Below, in pieces: positions 32,817-43,602 of a DNA stretch of 64,000 nt (its first letter is position 1; each line of letters begins with the position of its first letter). Source of the DNA: Nocardioides luteus (GTDB lineage: Bacteria > Actinomycetota > Actinomycetes > Propionibacteriales > Nocardioidaceae); contig NZ_JZDQ02000026.1 of assembly GCF_000960475.2 (NCBI RefSeq), forward strand, positions 1-64,000. The letters are read 5' to 3'. Made by a program: the position numbers and the translations under genes. The notes under the pieces were generated by a model, which was given only the letters and a program-made list of their open reading frames with translations, searched no databases and was not told where the DNA came from.

Positions 32817-33586
32817 ACGGCCGTACGACGCAGGCCTTCGCCGCCAGACAAGGGGCGCCGGGAGGCCGGCTCCGCATCCTCGTCGTCGACGACGAGCCGC
32901 CGGCGGCCGACGAGCTCTCCTACCTGCTCACCCAGGACGCCCGGGTGGCGGAGGTGCGCACGTGCCTCAACGCGACCGACGGGCTGCAGCAGTTGCAGGA
33001 GTCGAGCGTCGACGCGGTGTTCCTCGACATCCAGATGCCCGGCCTGAACGGGCTCGAGCTGGCCCGGCTGCTGGCGCGCTTCAAGACCCCGCCGGCGGTC
33101 GTGTTCGTGACCGCTCACGAGGAGCATGCGCTGGAGGCGTTCGACCTGCGCGCGGTCGACTACGTGCTCAAGCCGGTGCGTGCCGAGCGGCTGGCCGAGA
33201 CCGTCACCCGGCTGATGGGCAGCGTGCCGGAGGAGGAGCCGAGCGGCGACGTACAGATCCCGGTCGAGCTCGGCGGCGTCACCCGCTTCGTGTGGCGCTC
33301 CCAGATCACCCATGTCGAGGCGCAGGGCGACTACGCCCGCCTGCACACCGCGGACGCCTCCCACCTGGTGCGGGTCCCGCTGACCCAGCTGGAGCAGGAG
33401 TGGGCCTCCGCCCGGTTCGTACGCATCCACCGCTCGCTCCTCGTCAACCTCGCCCACGTGACCGAGGTGAGGTCGGAGGCCGGGCGCTGCTCGGTCGTCG
33501 TCGGCGGCGCCGCCCGCGGGACCGAGCTGCAGGTCAGCCGCCGCCACACCCGCCAGCTCAAGGACCTGCTCGCCCGACGCGGCTGA
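32813..33586 (+). CDS. LytTR-family response regulator
   Basis: A 257-residue response regulator. The receiver domain spans about 21-135, with the acidic pocket VVDDEPP and phospho-acceptor Asp72 in VFLDIQMPG. The LytTR DNA-binding domain (about 155-255) includes ITHVEAQGDYARLHT and FVRIHRSLLVNL. It is the partner of the upstream kinase by ATGA overlap. LytSR-type pairs often control small-molecule transporters next to them, so the symporter genes downstream are the likely target; no binding repeat was identified. Confidence 0.92.
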   Translation: MNGRTTQAFAARQGAPGGRLRILVVDDEPPAADELSYLLTQDARVAEVRTCLNATDGLQQLQESSVDAVFLDIQMPGLNGLELARLLARFKTPPAVVFVTAHEEHALEAFDLRAVDYVLKPVRAERLAETVTRLMGSVPEEEPSGDVQIPVELGGVTRFVWRSQITHVEAQGDYARLHTADASHLVRVPLTQLEQEWASARFVRIHRSLLVNLAHVTEVRSEAGRCSVVVGGAARGTELQVSRRHTRQLKDLLARRG

Positions 33587-33605
33587 CCCAGATGACCCAG
33601 CCGAG

Positions 33606-33989
33606 ATGACAGAGCCACAACGCGTACGCGTCACCGGACCGCCCCGGCGACGCCCGGCGGTCCGCCGGGTCGACGTCGACGAGGACACCCGCCTCGGCGA
33701 GGTCTACCTCGGCTCGCTGATGCGCGCCCAGCTCTCGATCGCCGTACGCACCCTGGCGGTGCTCTTCCTAGGCGTCGGCTCGCTCCCGCTGCTCTTCTGG
33801 CTGGCTCCGGGGCTGGTCCACACGGCACCGTTCGGGGTGCCGCTCCCCTGGCTGCTCCTCGGGGTGCTGGTCTACCCGTTCCTGTTCCTCCTCGGCCGCT
33901 GGTACCTGCGCGGCGCGGAACGCAACGAGGCCAGCTATGCGGACCTGCTCCGTACCGATTCCTCGGGCTCCGAGGACGAGGCGCCATGA
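33606..33989 (+). CDS. Small membrane protein coupled to an SSS symporter
   Basis: A 127-residue protein with two membrane segments (about 47-68 and 79-97). The basic N-terminus contains TRLGEVYLGSLMRAQLSIA. The layout resembles the DUF485 proteins that accompany acetate symporters (compare 37650-38000) but without their sequence signature. An ATGA overlap with the symporter gene suggests it is an accessory subunit. I do not recognise a named family. Confidence 0.75.
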   Translation: MTEPQRVRVTGPPRRRPAVRRVDVDEDTRLGEVYLGSLMRAQLSIAVRTLAVLFLGVGSLPLLFWLAPGLVHTAPFGVPLPWLLLGVLVYPFLFLLGRWYLRGAERNEASYADLLRTDSSGSEDEAP

Positions 33990-35515
33990 CCTTCGACTCC
34001 GCCCCCGCGATCGTCGCGGTCACGCTGGTCACCCTGGCGACGCTGACGATCGGCACCTGGGGGCTGCGGTTCAGCCGCACCACGAGCGACTTCTACGTCG
34101 CCTCGCGGTCGGTGCGGCCCGGGCTCAACGCGAGCGCCATCGGCGGCGAGTATCTCTCGGCCGCCTCCTTCCTCGGCGTCGCCGGGCTGGTGTTCACCTC
34201 CGGCGCGGAGATGCTCTGGTATCCGATCGGCTGGACCGCCGGCTATCTCGTGCTGCTGACCCTGGTCGCCGCACCTCTCCGCAGGTCAGGGGCGTACACC
34301 CTGCCCGACTTCGCCGAGGAGCGACTGGCCTCGAGGGGCGTGCGGCGGCTCTGCTCGCTCCTGGTCGTGACCATCGGCTGGCTCTATCTGCTGCCTCAGC
34401 TGCAGGGCGCTGGGCTGACCCTGGAGCTGGTCGCGGGCGCACCTCGCTGGGTGGGGCCGGTGCTGGTCGGGACTGTCGTGCTGGTCAGCGTCTTCTCCGG
34501 CGGGATGCGCTCGATCACGTTCGTGCAGGCCTTCCAGTACTGGCTCAAGCTGACCGCTCTGCTGGTGCCGGTCGGGGTCCTGGTCGCGGTCTGGGGCCAC
34601 GACGGCGCACCCCGCGCCACCGACCTCAGCCAGACCTGGTCGCTGCCGATGGGCACCGACGGCTCGGCCGGCCTCTACGCCACCTACTCCCTGATCGCGG
34701 CGACCTTCCTCGGCACCATGGGCCTGCCGCACGTCGGCGTCCGCTTCTACACCAACCCCGACGGCCGCGCCGCCCGCCGCACCACCCTGGTCGTGCTGGC
34801 CCTCCTCGGCGTCTTCTACCTGCTGCCGCCGATCCTCGGGCTGCTCGGCCGGGTGTACGCCGCCAGCCCCTCCTCCGCCGACACCCTGGTGCTCGAGCTC
34901 CCCCGCCTGATGGTTCCCGGCTGGGCCGGCGACGCCCTGACCGGGCTCGTCTGCGCGGGCGCCTTCGCGGCCTTCCTGTCGACCTCGTCCGGCCTCGCGA
35001 TCGCCGTCTCCGGGGTGCTCTCCCAGGACGTGGTCGTGCCGTGGCTGCGCCGCCGGGGCAGCCGGTTCGGCGGAGTCGCCGCCTTCCGGATCGCCTCGCT
35101 GGTCGCCGTCATCGTCCCGGTCACCGGCGCCCTACTGACCCCGAGCGTCGGCGTCGCCCGCGGTGTCGCGCTCGCCTTCGCGCTCGCCGCCGCCACCTTC
35201 TGCCCGCTGCTCCTGCTCGGCATCTGGTGGCGCCGGCTCACCGCCTACGGCGCCGCGACCGGGCTGGTCACCGGCCTGATCACCACCGGGACGGCCGTGA
35301 TCGTCACGATCAGTGGGTGGCGTACGGATACCTGGGCCGACGTCGCCCTCACCCAGCCGGCGCTGTGGGCGGTGCCGCTCTCGTTCGCGGTGATGATGGC
35401 GGTCAGCCTCGCCACCGCGGCCCACGTCCCCGCCCACACCACGCGGCTTCTCGTACGCCTCCACACCCCCGAGCCGACGATCGAGCCCGCCGTCACACCT
35501 GCGCTGCAGCGCTGA
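33986..35515 (+). CDS. Sodium/solute (SSS) symporter, acetate permease-like
   Basis: A 509-residue transporter with about thirteen membrane segments. ASAIGGEYLSAASFLGVAG near 49 and GTMGLPHVGVRFYTNPDGR near 242 are signatures of the ActP/MctC monocarboxylate branch of the SSS family. Import is expected to be driven by Na+ or H+. It shares only the family pattern with the second symporter at 38002, so the two probably differ in substrate, such as acetate, propionate or pyruvate. It forms a unit with the LytSR-type pair and the small membrane protein. Confidence 0.88.
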   Translation: MTFDSAPAIVAVTLVTLATLTIGTWGLRFSRTTSDFYVASRSVRPGLNASAIGGEYLSAASFLGVAGLVFTSGAEMLWYPIGWTAGYLVLLTLVAAPLRRSGAYTLPDFAEERLASRGVRRLCSLLVVTIGWLYLLPQLQGAGLTLELVAGAPRWVGPVLVGTVVLVSVFSGGMRSITFVQAFQYWLKLTALLVPVGVLVAVWGHDGAPRATDLSQTWSLPMGTDGSAGLYATYSLIAATFLGTMGLPHVGVRFYTNPDGRAARRTTLVVLALLGVFYLLPPILGLLGRVYAASPSSADTLVLELPRLMVPGWAGDALTGLVCAGAFAAFLSTSSGLAIAVSGVLSQDVVVPWLRRRGSRFGGVAAFRIASLVAVIVPVTGALLTPSVGVARGVALAFALAAATFCPLLLLGIWWRRLTAYGAATGLVTGLITTGTAVIVTISGWRTDTWADVALTQPALWAVPLSFAVMMAVSLATAAHVPAHTTRLLVRLHTPEPTIEPAVTPALQR

Positions 35516-35631
35516 GTGGGCCCACACAGACGACGACTCGAAACCCTCGCGACGTCGGCGTCCTCGTCGCTATTCTGACGAACCGTCTTGGCTTGCGCAC
35601 ATGCTCCTCGACGTCGACCCGGGAGGCGAGG

Positions 35632-37458
35632 ATGGCTGAGAACGCCGTGACGCAACCGCCGCCCGTGGAGCAGGCCGACGACGAGGTCGCGGGCCCGTTG
35701 AGCATATACGTGGTGACGGCCGCCGGCCTGCTGGGCGCAGGGCACGCGGTCGCGGGGCGCGAGATCGACGGAGTCGGGGACCTGGCTCTGGCGGTGCTCG
35801 TGACGCTGGCCGGAGTCTTCGTCGGGCTCCTCCTGGGCGTGCTCGTCGGCGTGGGGCTCGTGGCGATCGACATCGTCGCGGTCGCGCCGGGGATCACGTG
35901 GTGGCGCGGACGACGGTTCGGCCGGGTCGTAGCACTCGTCGTCCTGCTGTGGACGCCGATCATCACCGCCCTGCTCTGGTGGTGGCCCGACCGATTCCTC
36001 CCCGCCGGCCTGGTCGCGGGCTTCGGGTCCTGGGCCGTCTTCCTGGCCCACCGGCGCTTCGGTGAGTCGGAGCATCGCGTCGTCCGGGCGATCCCGCACC
36101 TCGGCGGGGTCGCGGTCGTCACCCTCGTCGGCGAGCAGGTCTTCTTCGGCAATCTGCTCTCGACGACGTACGTCGCGCCGGTGCTCTTCGGGGTCGCCGG
36201 GTGGCTCTCCTGGTGCGGCTGGCGGGCGATGCGCACGGATCGGCGGCTGGCGGTGCGGGCCGCGGCCGACATCGTCTGGTCGGTCCAGCTCGGCCTGCTG
36301 CTGACCCTGGTGCTGGTGTGGCTGGCCACGGTCCTCACCCTCAGCCCGACCCAGGTCACTGCGATCCGGGCCGTGCTGGAGAGGACGCAGACGCTGACCG
36401 GGGTGCACTGGGCGTACTGGCTGACGGCCTACGTCGCCCTCGCCGTGAGCAGCTTCCTCGTCCTGCGGTGGCCGCAGCGGTTCGGCGAGACCCGGTTGCT
36501 GCCCATGTCCGGCGTGCTCGGCATCGGGAAGCGGACGCTGGCCGGGATCAACATCGCCCTGATGGTCTCGCTGGTCTTCACCATCACCGCGGTGCCCGTC
36601 TCCGAGGGCGTGTGGAAGCGGCAGGTCGAGGAGCGCTACGCCCTCGAGACGCGACATGTCCGGCACGCGGCGGGCGAGGAGGCGGCGTACCAGCAGATCC
36701 ACCAGTACGTCACCGCGAACCGCCGCGCCGCGGACAAGCTCGCGCCCGTCGTCGAGGCCGTCCACGAGGCCGCGCCCACCGAGCCGGGTGAGCCGGTCTC
36801 GGAGAGCGCCCTGGGCATCGCCCGGCAGCTCGGCCGGTTCCAGGCAGCGACCCTCGACCTGGAGGACCCGGACGACCCGGCCCCGGAGAACGACACCGAC
36901 CTGCCCGGCGATCCGGACGTGAGCGAGGCGTTCGACGAGCTCGCCGAGGTCCAGCAGGCCACGACGCAGCAGGAGGCGCGGGCCGGCCGGTTCGCGGACG
37001 CCGCCGCGGCCGCCCTCGCCGGCGCCCTCGACATCCCCGACCTCGGACGCAGCGAGGTCGTCCACATCCTCCGTGCCTATGTCGGCGGGCTGGTCGAGGA
37101 CGGTCCGGTGCGGGACCTCTTCTACCGCTGGGCGCGCGACGGCGGGACCGCTCCGCCCGCGGTCGGCCGGCTGGTCTCCGTCGACCTGCCCGCCCTCTAC
37201 GCCGCCGGCTACGAGCTGACCCGGAGGGCGGCGGTCCGCGCGGGCGTGGACGTGTGGGCGTTCACCGCGACGTACGGCCTCGGGCTCACCATGCCGGGCG
37301 AGTCCCCGGAGATGGCCGAGATCGTGATCCTCGCTCGCCAGAACCACCACCTCAGCCACAGCAGCAGTCCGTGCCCGGGATGCGTCCACCCGCACGAGGG
37401 CGGAGGCACCCGGACCGGCGAGGGCGGCAGGCCCAGTGGCGGCGGGCGGCGCGGGTAG
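35632..37458 (+). CDS. Large membrane protein of unknown function
   Basis: A 608-residue protein I do not recognise. The first half has about eight or nine hydrophobic segments (between residues 24 and 330). A predicted cytoplasmic or external half follows (about 335-608); it is helical, rich in Ala, Glu and Asp, and ends in a His/Cys-containing tail (HHLSHSSSPCPGCVHPHEG) that could bind metal. GGGAGGCGAGG precedes the ATG at 35632. The long open frame to 33937 is a shadow of the symporter gene. Codon use and GC content look like the neighbours. It lies between two acetate-type transport systems, but nothing ties it to them functionally. Confidence 0.72.
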   Translation: MAENAVTQPPPVEQADDEVAGPLSIYVVTAAGLLGAGHAVAGREIDGVGDLALAVLVTLAGVFVGLLLGVLVGVGLVAIDIVAVAPGITWWRGRRFGRVVALVVLLWTPIITALLWWWPDRFLPAGLVAGFGSWAVFLAHRRFGESEHRVVRAIPHLGGVAVVTLVGEQVFFGNLLSTTYVAPVLFGVAGWLSWCGWRAMRTDRRLAVRAAADIVWSVQLGLLLTLVLVWLATVLTLSPTQVTAIRAVLERTQTLTGVHWAYWLTAYVALAVSSFLVLRWPQRFGETRLLPMSGVLGIGKRTLAGINIALMVSLVFTITAVPVSEGVWKRQVEERYALETRHVRHAAGEEAAYQQIHQYVTANRRAADKLAPVVEAVHEAAPTEPGEPVSESALGIARQLGRFQAATLDLEDPDDPAPENDTDLPGDPDVSEAFDELAEVQQATTQQEARAGRFADAAAAALAGALDIPDLGRSEVVHILRAYVGGLVEDGPVRDLFYRWARDGGTAPPAVGRLVSVDLPALYAAGYELTRRAAVRAGVDVWAFTATYGLGLTMPGESPEMAEIVILARQNHHLSHSSSPCPGCVHPHEGGGTRTGEGGRPSGGGRRG

Positions 37459-37560
37459 ACCCGCCACTCGACGCACGATTTCGACCGCTCATCGCGCGAC
37501 GACGCCGTCCACCGAATGACCGCGCGCTACCCCACGACGAGCAGGGCGGACGACCCCTAA

Positions 37561-37576
37561 TGTGACTGCGATCACA
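37561..37576. promoter_or_regulatory. CRP/GlxR site upstream of the acetate symporter operon
   Basis: TGTGACTGCGATCACA is a perfect TGTGA-N6-TCACA palindrome. TAATGT at 37558-37563, a possible -10, overlaps its left half. It lies 74 bases before the DUF485 gene. Control of acetate uptake genes by GlxR is known in Corynebacterium. Confidence 0.7.
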
Positions 37577-37649
37577 CGTCGCCCGTCCCTGGTCTCGACA
37601 GGCTCGACCACCAGAAGCCAGGACGGCCTCGTCAACGAAAGGGTTAACC

Positions 37650-38000
37650 GTGAGCGCTGAAGCACACGACCAAGCCCACCGGCACGACCCGGTCTACGAC
37701 AGCCTGCACGCCACGGCGGAGTTTCGCGCTCTGCGGTCGGCGTACCGGAAGTTCGTCTTCCCGGCCACGGTGGCATTCCTGGCTTGGTATCTCCTCTACG
37801 TCTTCTGCTCCAACTGGGCCGACGGCTTCATGGACACCAAGCTGGTCGGCAACATCAACGTCGCTTTGGTGTTCGGACTCCTGCAGTTCGTGACCACCTT
37901 CGGCATCGCGTACCTCTACGCCAACTACTCCAACAAGCACCTCGACCCGCTGGCTCGGAAGCTCGACGAGGAATACGAGATCGAGAAGAGGAAGGCCTGA
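37650..38000 (+). CDS. DUF485 family small membrane protein
   Basis: A 116-residue YjcH-like protein with two membrane segments (about 36-55 and 68-90). DSLHATAEFRALRSAYRKFVFP is the family signature. DUF485 proteins are almost always encoded just before ActP-type symporters and are thought to be an accessory subunit; here the symporter begins 1 base after its stop codon. It starts with GTG, with AAAGGG upstream. The CRP-like site lies in its promoter region. Confidence 0.9.
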   Translation: MSAEAHDQAHRHDPVYDSLHATAEFRALRSAYRKFVFPATVAFLAWYLLYVFCSNWADGFMDTKLVGNINVALVFGLLQFVTTFGIAYLYANYSNKHLDPLARKLDEEYEIEKRKA

Positions 38001-38001
38001 C

Positions 38002-39633
38002 ATGGACGGCAGCCAGATCCTCACCACAGTCCTCTTCCTCGCCGTCGTCGCGATCACGATCGGCATCACCTTCTGGGCGAGCCGGCAGACGAAGACGGCG
38101 GCCGACTACTACGCCGGTGGCCGTGGCTTCTCCGGGTTCCAGAACGGTCTCGCGATCGGTGGCGACTACATGTCGGCGGCGTCGTTCCTCGGCATCTCCG
38201 GCGCCATCGCGCTGTCGGGCTACGACGGCTTCCTCTACTCGATCGGCTTCCTCGTCGCCTGGCTGGTGGCCCTGCTGCTGGTCGCCGAGGTCCTGCGCAA
38301 CTCCGGTCGCTACACGATGGCCGACCAGCTGGCGTACCGGATGAAGCAGCGGCCGGTCCGGATGGCGGCCGCGACCTCCACGGTCGTCGTGTCGATCTTC
38401 TACCTGCTGGCCCAGATGGTGGGTGCGGGCGCCCTGGTGGCCCTGCTGCTCGGCGTCGAGGACCAGGCGGTCAAGAACGTCGTGATCCTGTTCGTCGGCG
38501 CGCTGATGATCTTCTACGTCACCGTCGGCGGGATGAAGGGCACCACCTGGGTCCAGATCGTCAAGGCCGTCCTCCTGATGACCGGCTCGGCGCTGATCGT
38601 GATCCTGGTGCTCGCGCACTTCGGCTTCAACCTGTCCTCGCTGCTCGGCTCCGCGGCCGAGGCCTCCGGCAAGGGCGACGCGTTCCTGGAGCCCGGCCTG
38701 AAGTACGGCCTGACCTTCACCAGCGAGCTGGACTTCGTCTCGCTCGGGCTCGCCCTGGTGCTCGGCACCGCCGGCCTGCCGCACATCCTGATCCGCTTCT
38801 ACACCGTCCCGACCTCGGCGGACGCCCGCAAGTCGGTGCTGTGGGCGATCGGCCTGATCGGCGTCTTCTACCTGTTCACGCTGGTCCTAGGCTTCGGTGC
38901 GGCCGCGCTGGTCGACCCGACCACCTTCGACAAGGCCGGCAACCTGGCGGCGCCGTTGCTCGCCCAGGAGGTCGGTGGCGGTGACGGCTCCGTCGGTGGC
39001 GCCGTGCTGCTGGCCCTCATCTCCGCGGTCGCCTTCGCCACGATCCTCGCCGTGGTCGCGGGGCTGACGCTGACCTCGTCGGTCTCCGTCGCCCACGACA
39101 TCTACAACTCGGTGATCAAGCGCGGCAAGGCCACCGAGAAGGAGGAGCTGAAGGTCTCACGCTGGGCCGCGGCGGGCATCGGCCTGGTCGCGATCCTGCT
39201 GGCCATCCCGGCACAGTCGCTGAACATCGCGTTCCTGGTGGCGCTGGCCTTCGCGGTCGCCGCCTCGGCGAACCTCCCGGCGATCATCTACAACATGTTC
39301 TGGGCGCGGTTCAACACCCGCGGTGCGGTCTGGTCGATCTACGGCGGCCTGATCTCCTGCGTCGGCCTGGTCTTCTTCTCGCCGGTCGTCTCCGGCAAGA
39401 CGGCCGTCGACGCGGTCACGGGCGACACGATCTCCGCGTCGCTGTTCCCGCTCGGCGTGGACTTCTCCTGGTTCCCGCTGGAGAACCCGGGCATCATCTC
39501 CATCCCGCTCGGGTTCTTCCTGGGCTGGCTGGGCACGGTGACCTCGAAGGAGCCCGAGACCGCCGAGCGGTACGTCGAGCTCGAGGTCCGCGCCCTCACC
39601 GGCGCCGGCTCGGAGAAGGCGATCACGCACTGA
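38002..39633 (+). CDS. actP: Cation/acetate symporter ActP
   Basis: A 543-residue SSS-family permease with about thirteen membrane segments, importing acetate and related short carboxylates with a cation. AIGGDYMSAASFLGISGAIAL near 50 and GTAGLPHILIRFYTVP near 255 are the ActP/MctC signatures. The DUF485 partner precedes it and acs follows after a terminator, so uptake and activation of acetate are encoded together. Transcription probably begins at the CRP-controlled promoter near 37560. Confidence 0.93.
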   Translation: MDGSQILTTVLFLAVVAITIGITFWASRQTKTAADYYAGGRGFSGFQNGLAIGGDYMSAASFLGISGAIALSGYDGFLYSIGFLVAWLVALLLVAEVLRNSGRYTMADQLAYRMKQRPVRMAAATSTVVVSIFYLLAQMVGAGALVALLLGVEDQAVKNVVILFVGALMIFYVTVGGMKGTTWVQIVKAVLLMTGSALIVILVLAHFGFNLSSLLGSAAEASGKGDAFLEPGLKYGLTFTSELDFVSLGLALVLGTAGLPHILIRFYTVPTSADARKSVLWAIGLIGVFYLFTLVLGFGAAALVDPTTFDKAGNLAAPLLAQEVGGGDGSVGGAVLLALISAVAFATILAVVAGLTLTSSVSVAHDIYNSVIKRGKATEKEELKVSRWAAAGIGLVAILLAIPAQSLNIAFLVALAFAVAASANLPAIIYNMFWARFNTRGAVWSIYGGLISCVGLVFFSPVVSGKTAVDAVTGDTISASLFPLGVDFSWFPLENPGIISIPLGFFLGWLGTVTSKEPETAERYVELEVRALTGAGSEKAITH

Positions 39634-39640
39634 TCCACCC

Positions 39641-39686
39641 GATGGCGGGCCGTCGCTACCTCTGGTTGTGACGACGGCCCGCCATC
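39641..39686 (+). terminator. Terminator after actP
   Basis: Perfect 15-bp stem (39641-39655 and 39672-39686) with a 16-base loop, followed by GTTCTTTCCCC. Confidence 0.85.
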
Positions 39687-39707
39687 GTTCTTTCCCCCGC
39701 ACTACCC

Positions 39708-39723
39708 TGTGGCTTGAGCCACA
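39708..39723. promoter_or_regulatory. CRP/GlxR-like site upstream of acs
   Basis: TGTGG-CTTGAG-CCACA, a symmetrical variant of TGTGA-N6-TCACA (each half changed at the matching position), 24 bases before the acs start. The palindrome TGTGGCT-TG-AGCCACA is perfect. Confidence 0.55.
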
Positions 39724-39747
39724 CATTTTTCGTACGTAGGAGTCACT

Positions 39748-41715
<1,968 letters not shown>

Positions 41716-41729
41716 TCCTCCTCGGTTTC

Positions 41730-41764
41730 GCGGCCCGGTCATCCCTCGTGGGTGGCCGGGCCGC
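41730..41764 (+). terminator. Terminator after acs
   Basis: 9-bp GC stem (41730-41738 and 41756-41764) with a 17-base loop, 15 bases past the acs stop codon. Confidence 0.65.
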
Positions 41765-41844
41765 TTGCTAGGGTCGGTAGCAGGTGTGCCGGGAAGTCTG
41801 GTCGGCGTGAGTTCGACGACCCCTGAGCCTCTGGAGGCCCACTC

Positions 41845-43143
41845 GTGACCGACAACCGCAACCGCCTGTTCACCCGTGGCTCCTGGCTGGAGACGTCGCG
41901 TACGGCCGAGATCCTCCGGGCCGAGACGACCGGTGGCATCCTCCTCATCGTCGGTGCGGTGATCGCCGTCGTCCTCGCCAACAGCCCTTGGCGGGAGGCC
42001 TACGAGGCGGTGCGCGACTTCCGTATCGGGCCGGCCGCGCTCCACCTCGATCTGAGCATCGGGGCGTGGGCGGCGGACGGCCTGCTGGCGATCTTCTTCT
42101 TCGTCGCCGGCCTGGAGCTCAAGCGGGAGTTCGTCGCCGGTGACCTGCGCGACCCGCGCCGGGCGGCGCTTCCGATCGCCGCCGCCGTCGGCGGCATGGT
42201 GGTGCCGGCCGCCGTCTACGTCGCGGTGAACCTCCTCGACGACGGCTCGCTGTCGGGCTGGGCGGTGCCGGTCGCCACCGACATCGCCTTCGCGGTCGCC
42301 ATCCTGGCCGTCATCTCCACCCACCTGCCTGCCGGGCTCCGTACGTTCCTGCTCACCCTCGCCGTGGTCGACGACCTGCTCGGGATCATCATCATCGCGG
42401 TCTTCTTCACCTCCGAGCTCCACATCGGGATCCTGTTGCTGGCGCTCGTGCCGATCGCGCTCTTCGGGGTGCTGGTGCAGCGCCGCGTACGCAGCCCGTG
42501 GCTGCTCATCCCGCTCGCCCTGATCGCCTGGGCGCTCGTGCACGCGAGCGGCGTCCACGCCACCGTGGCCGGGGTGCTGCTCGGCTTCACCGTGCCGGTG
42601 CTCCGCAAGAACCCCGAGTCCAAGCGCGGCTACGCCGAGCACCTGGAGCACCTGACCCGGCCGATCTCGGCCGGGGTGGCGGTGCCGATCTTCGCCTTCT
42701 TCGCCGCAGGCGTCTCGCTCGGCGGCTGGAAGGGCATCGCGGGTTCGGTCACCGACCCGGTCGCGCTCGGCATCATCGCCGGCCTGGTCCTCGGCAAGCC
42801 CATCGGCATCGCCGGATCGACCTGGCTCCTGTCCACCTTCACCAAGGCCTCGCTCGACGACGACCTGGCGTGGTCCGACGTGATCGGGATGGCGATGCTG
42901 GCCGGGATCGGGTTCACCGTCTCGCTGCTGATCGGCGAGCTCGCCTTCCACGACCAACCGGCCGTGCACGACCACATGAAGGTCGGTGTCCTCTTCGGTT
43001 CGGTGCTCGCCGCACTGCTGGCGACGGTGGTGCTGCGCGCGCGGAACCAGGTCTACAAGCGCATCGAGCAGCTGGAGACTCTCGACGTCAACAAGGACGG
43101 CGTGCCGGACGTGTTCGAGGATGATCCGGGTCGGGACCGGTAA
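41845..43143 (+). CDS. nhaA: Na+/H+ antiporter NhaA
   Basis: A 432-residue antiporter exchanging sodium for protons. The paired ion-binding aspartates are in LAVVDDLLGII near 172, and FFFVAGLELKREF near 84 and ATDIAFAVAIL near 146 are family signatures. Twelve membrane segments fit. The C-terminal tail carries DVNKDGVPDVFE, a complete EF-hand-type calcium loop pattern (D-x-N-x-D-G-x-x-D-x-x-E), which is not part of the core family. The GTG start follows GGAGG. It stands alone between terminators. Confidence 0.93.
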   Translation: MTDNRNRLFTRGSWLETSRTAEILRAETTGGILLIVGAVIAVVLANSPWREAYEAVRDFRIGPAALHLDLSIGAWAADGLLAIFFFVAGLELKREFVAGDLRDPRRAALPIAAAVGGMVVPAAVYVAVNLLDDGSLSGWAVPVATDIAFAVAILAVISTHLPAGLRTFLLTLAVVDDLLGIIIIAVFFTSELHIGILLLALVPIALFGVLVQRRVRSPWLLIPLALIAWALVHASGVHATVAGVLLGFTVPVLRKNPESKRGYAEHLEHLTRPISAGVAVPIFAFFAAGVSLGGWKGIAGSVTDPVALGIIAGLVLGKPIGIAGSTWLLSTFTKASLDDDLAWSDVIGMAMLAGIGFTVSLLIGELAFHDQPAVHDHMKVGVLFGSVLAALLATVVLRARNQVYKRIEQLETLDVNKDGVPDVFEDDPGRDR

Positions 43144-43185
43144 GGTCGTGGGCGCTCCCCAACACACGTTCAGCGAAGGGTTCCC

Positions 43186-43593
43186 ATGGCAGTCGACATC
43201 GTGAAGTCCCCGGGCGGCGAGGACCCGACGATCGGGAAGCTCGTCGTCGACGCCACTCGCGACATCTCCGAGCTCGTCAACAAGGAGATCACGCTCGCCA
43301 AACAGGAGCTCAAGGTCTCGGTGACCAACGCCGGCGTCGGCATCGGCCTCTTCGCCGCCGCCGCGTTTCTGCTCGTCCTCGCCGTGATCATGCTGTCCGT
43401 CTCGGTCGCCTACTTCATCCACTGGGCCGGCCTCGGCCTGCACTGGTCCTTCCTCATCGTCTTCGGCTTCTACGTGCTCCTCGCCGGCCTCCTCGGGTTC
43501 ATCGGCGTGCTCAAGGTCAAGAAGGTCAAGGCCCCCGAGAAGGCGATTGCACAGGGCAAGGAAATCCCGCGGGCTCTCAAGGGCCAGCGCTGA
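43186..43593 (+). CDS. Phage holin family (Holin-X-like) membrane protein
   Basis: A 135-residue protein with two long membrane segments (about 46-75 and 82-108) and a Lys-rich tail. DATRDISELVNKEITLAKQELK before the first segment is the actinobacterial Holin-X/DUF1469 pattern. Despite the name, these are chromosomal membrane proteins without a known lytic role, and no phage genes are near. GAAGGG precedes the ATG. The position, near marP and acs, resembles that of Rv3669. Confidence 0.85.
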   Translation: MAVDIVKSPGGEDPTIGKLVVDATRDISELVNKEITLAKQELKVSVTNAGVGIGLFAAAAFLLVLAVIMLSVSVAYFIHWAGLGLHWSFLIVFGFYVLLAGLLGFIGVLKVKKVKAPEKAIAQGKEIPRALKGQR

Positions 43594-43602
43594 CCCCTCC
43601 CC

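Noticed and set aside
33937..35631. Extension of the unknown membrane protein upstream of 35632
   Set aside because: This part is an Arg-rich out-of-frame reading of the SSS symporter gene; the ribosome site and membrane character begin at 35632.
43186..43593. Prophage remnant signalled by a holin-like gene
   Set aside because: The Holin-X family is chromosomal in actinobacteria; there is no endolysin, portal, terminase or integrase nearby.
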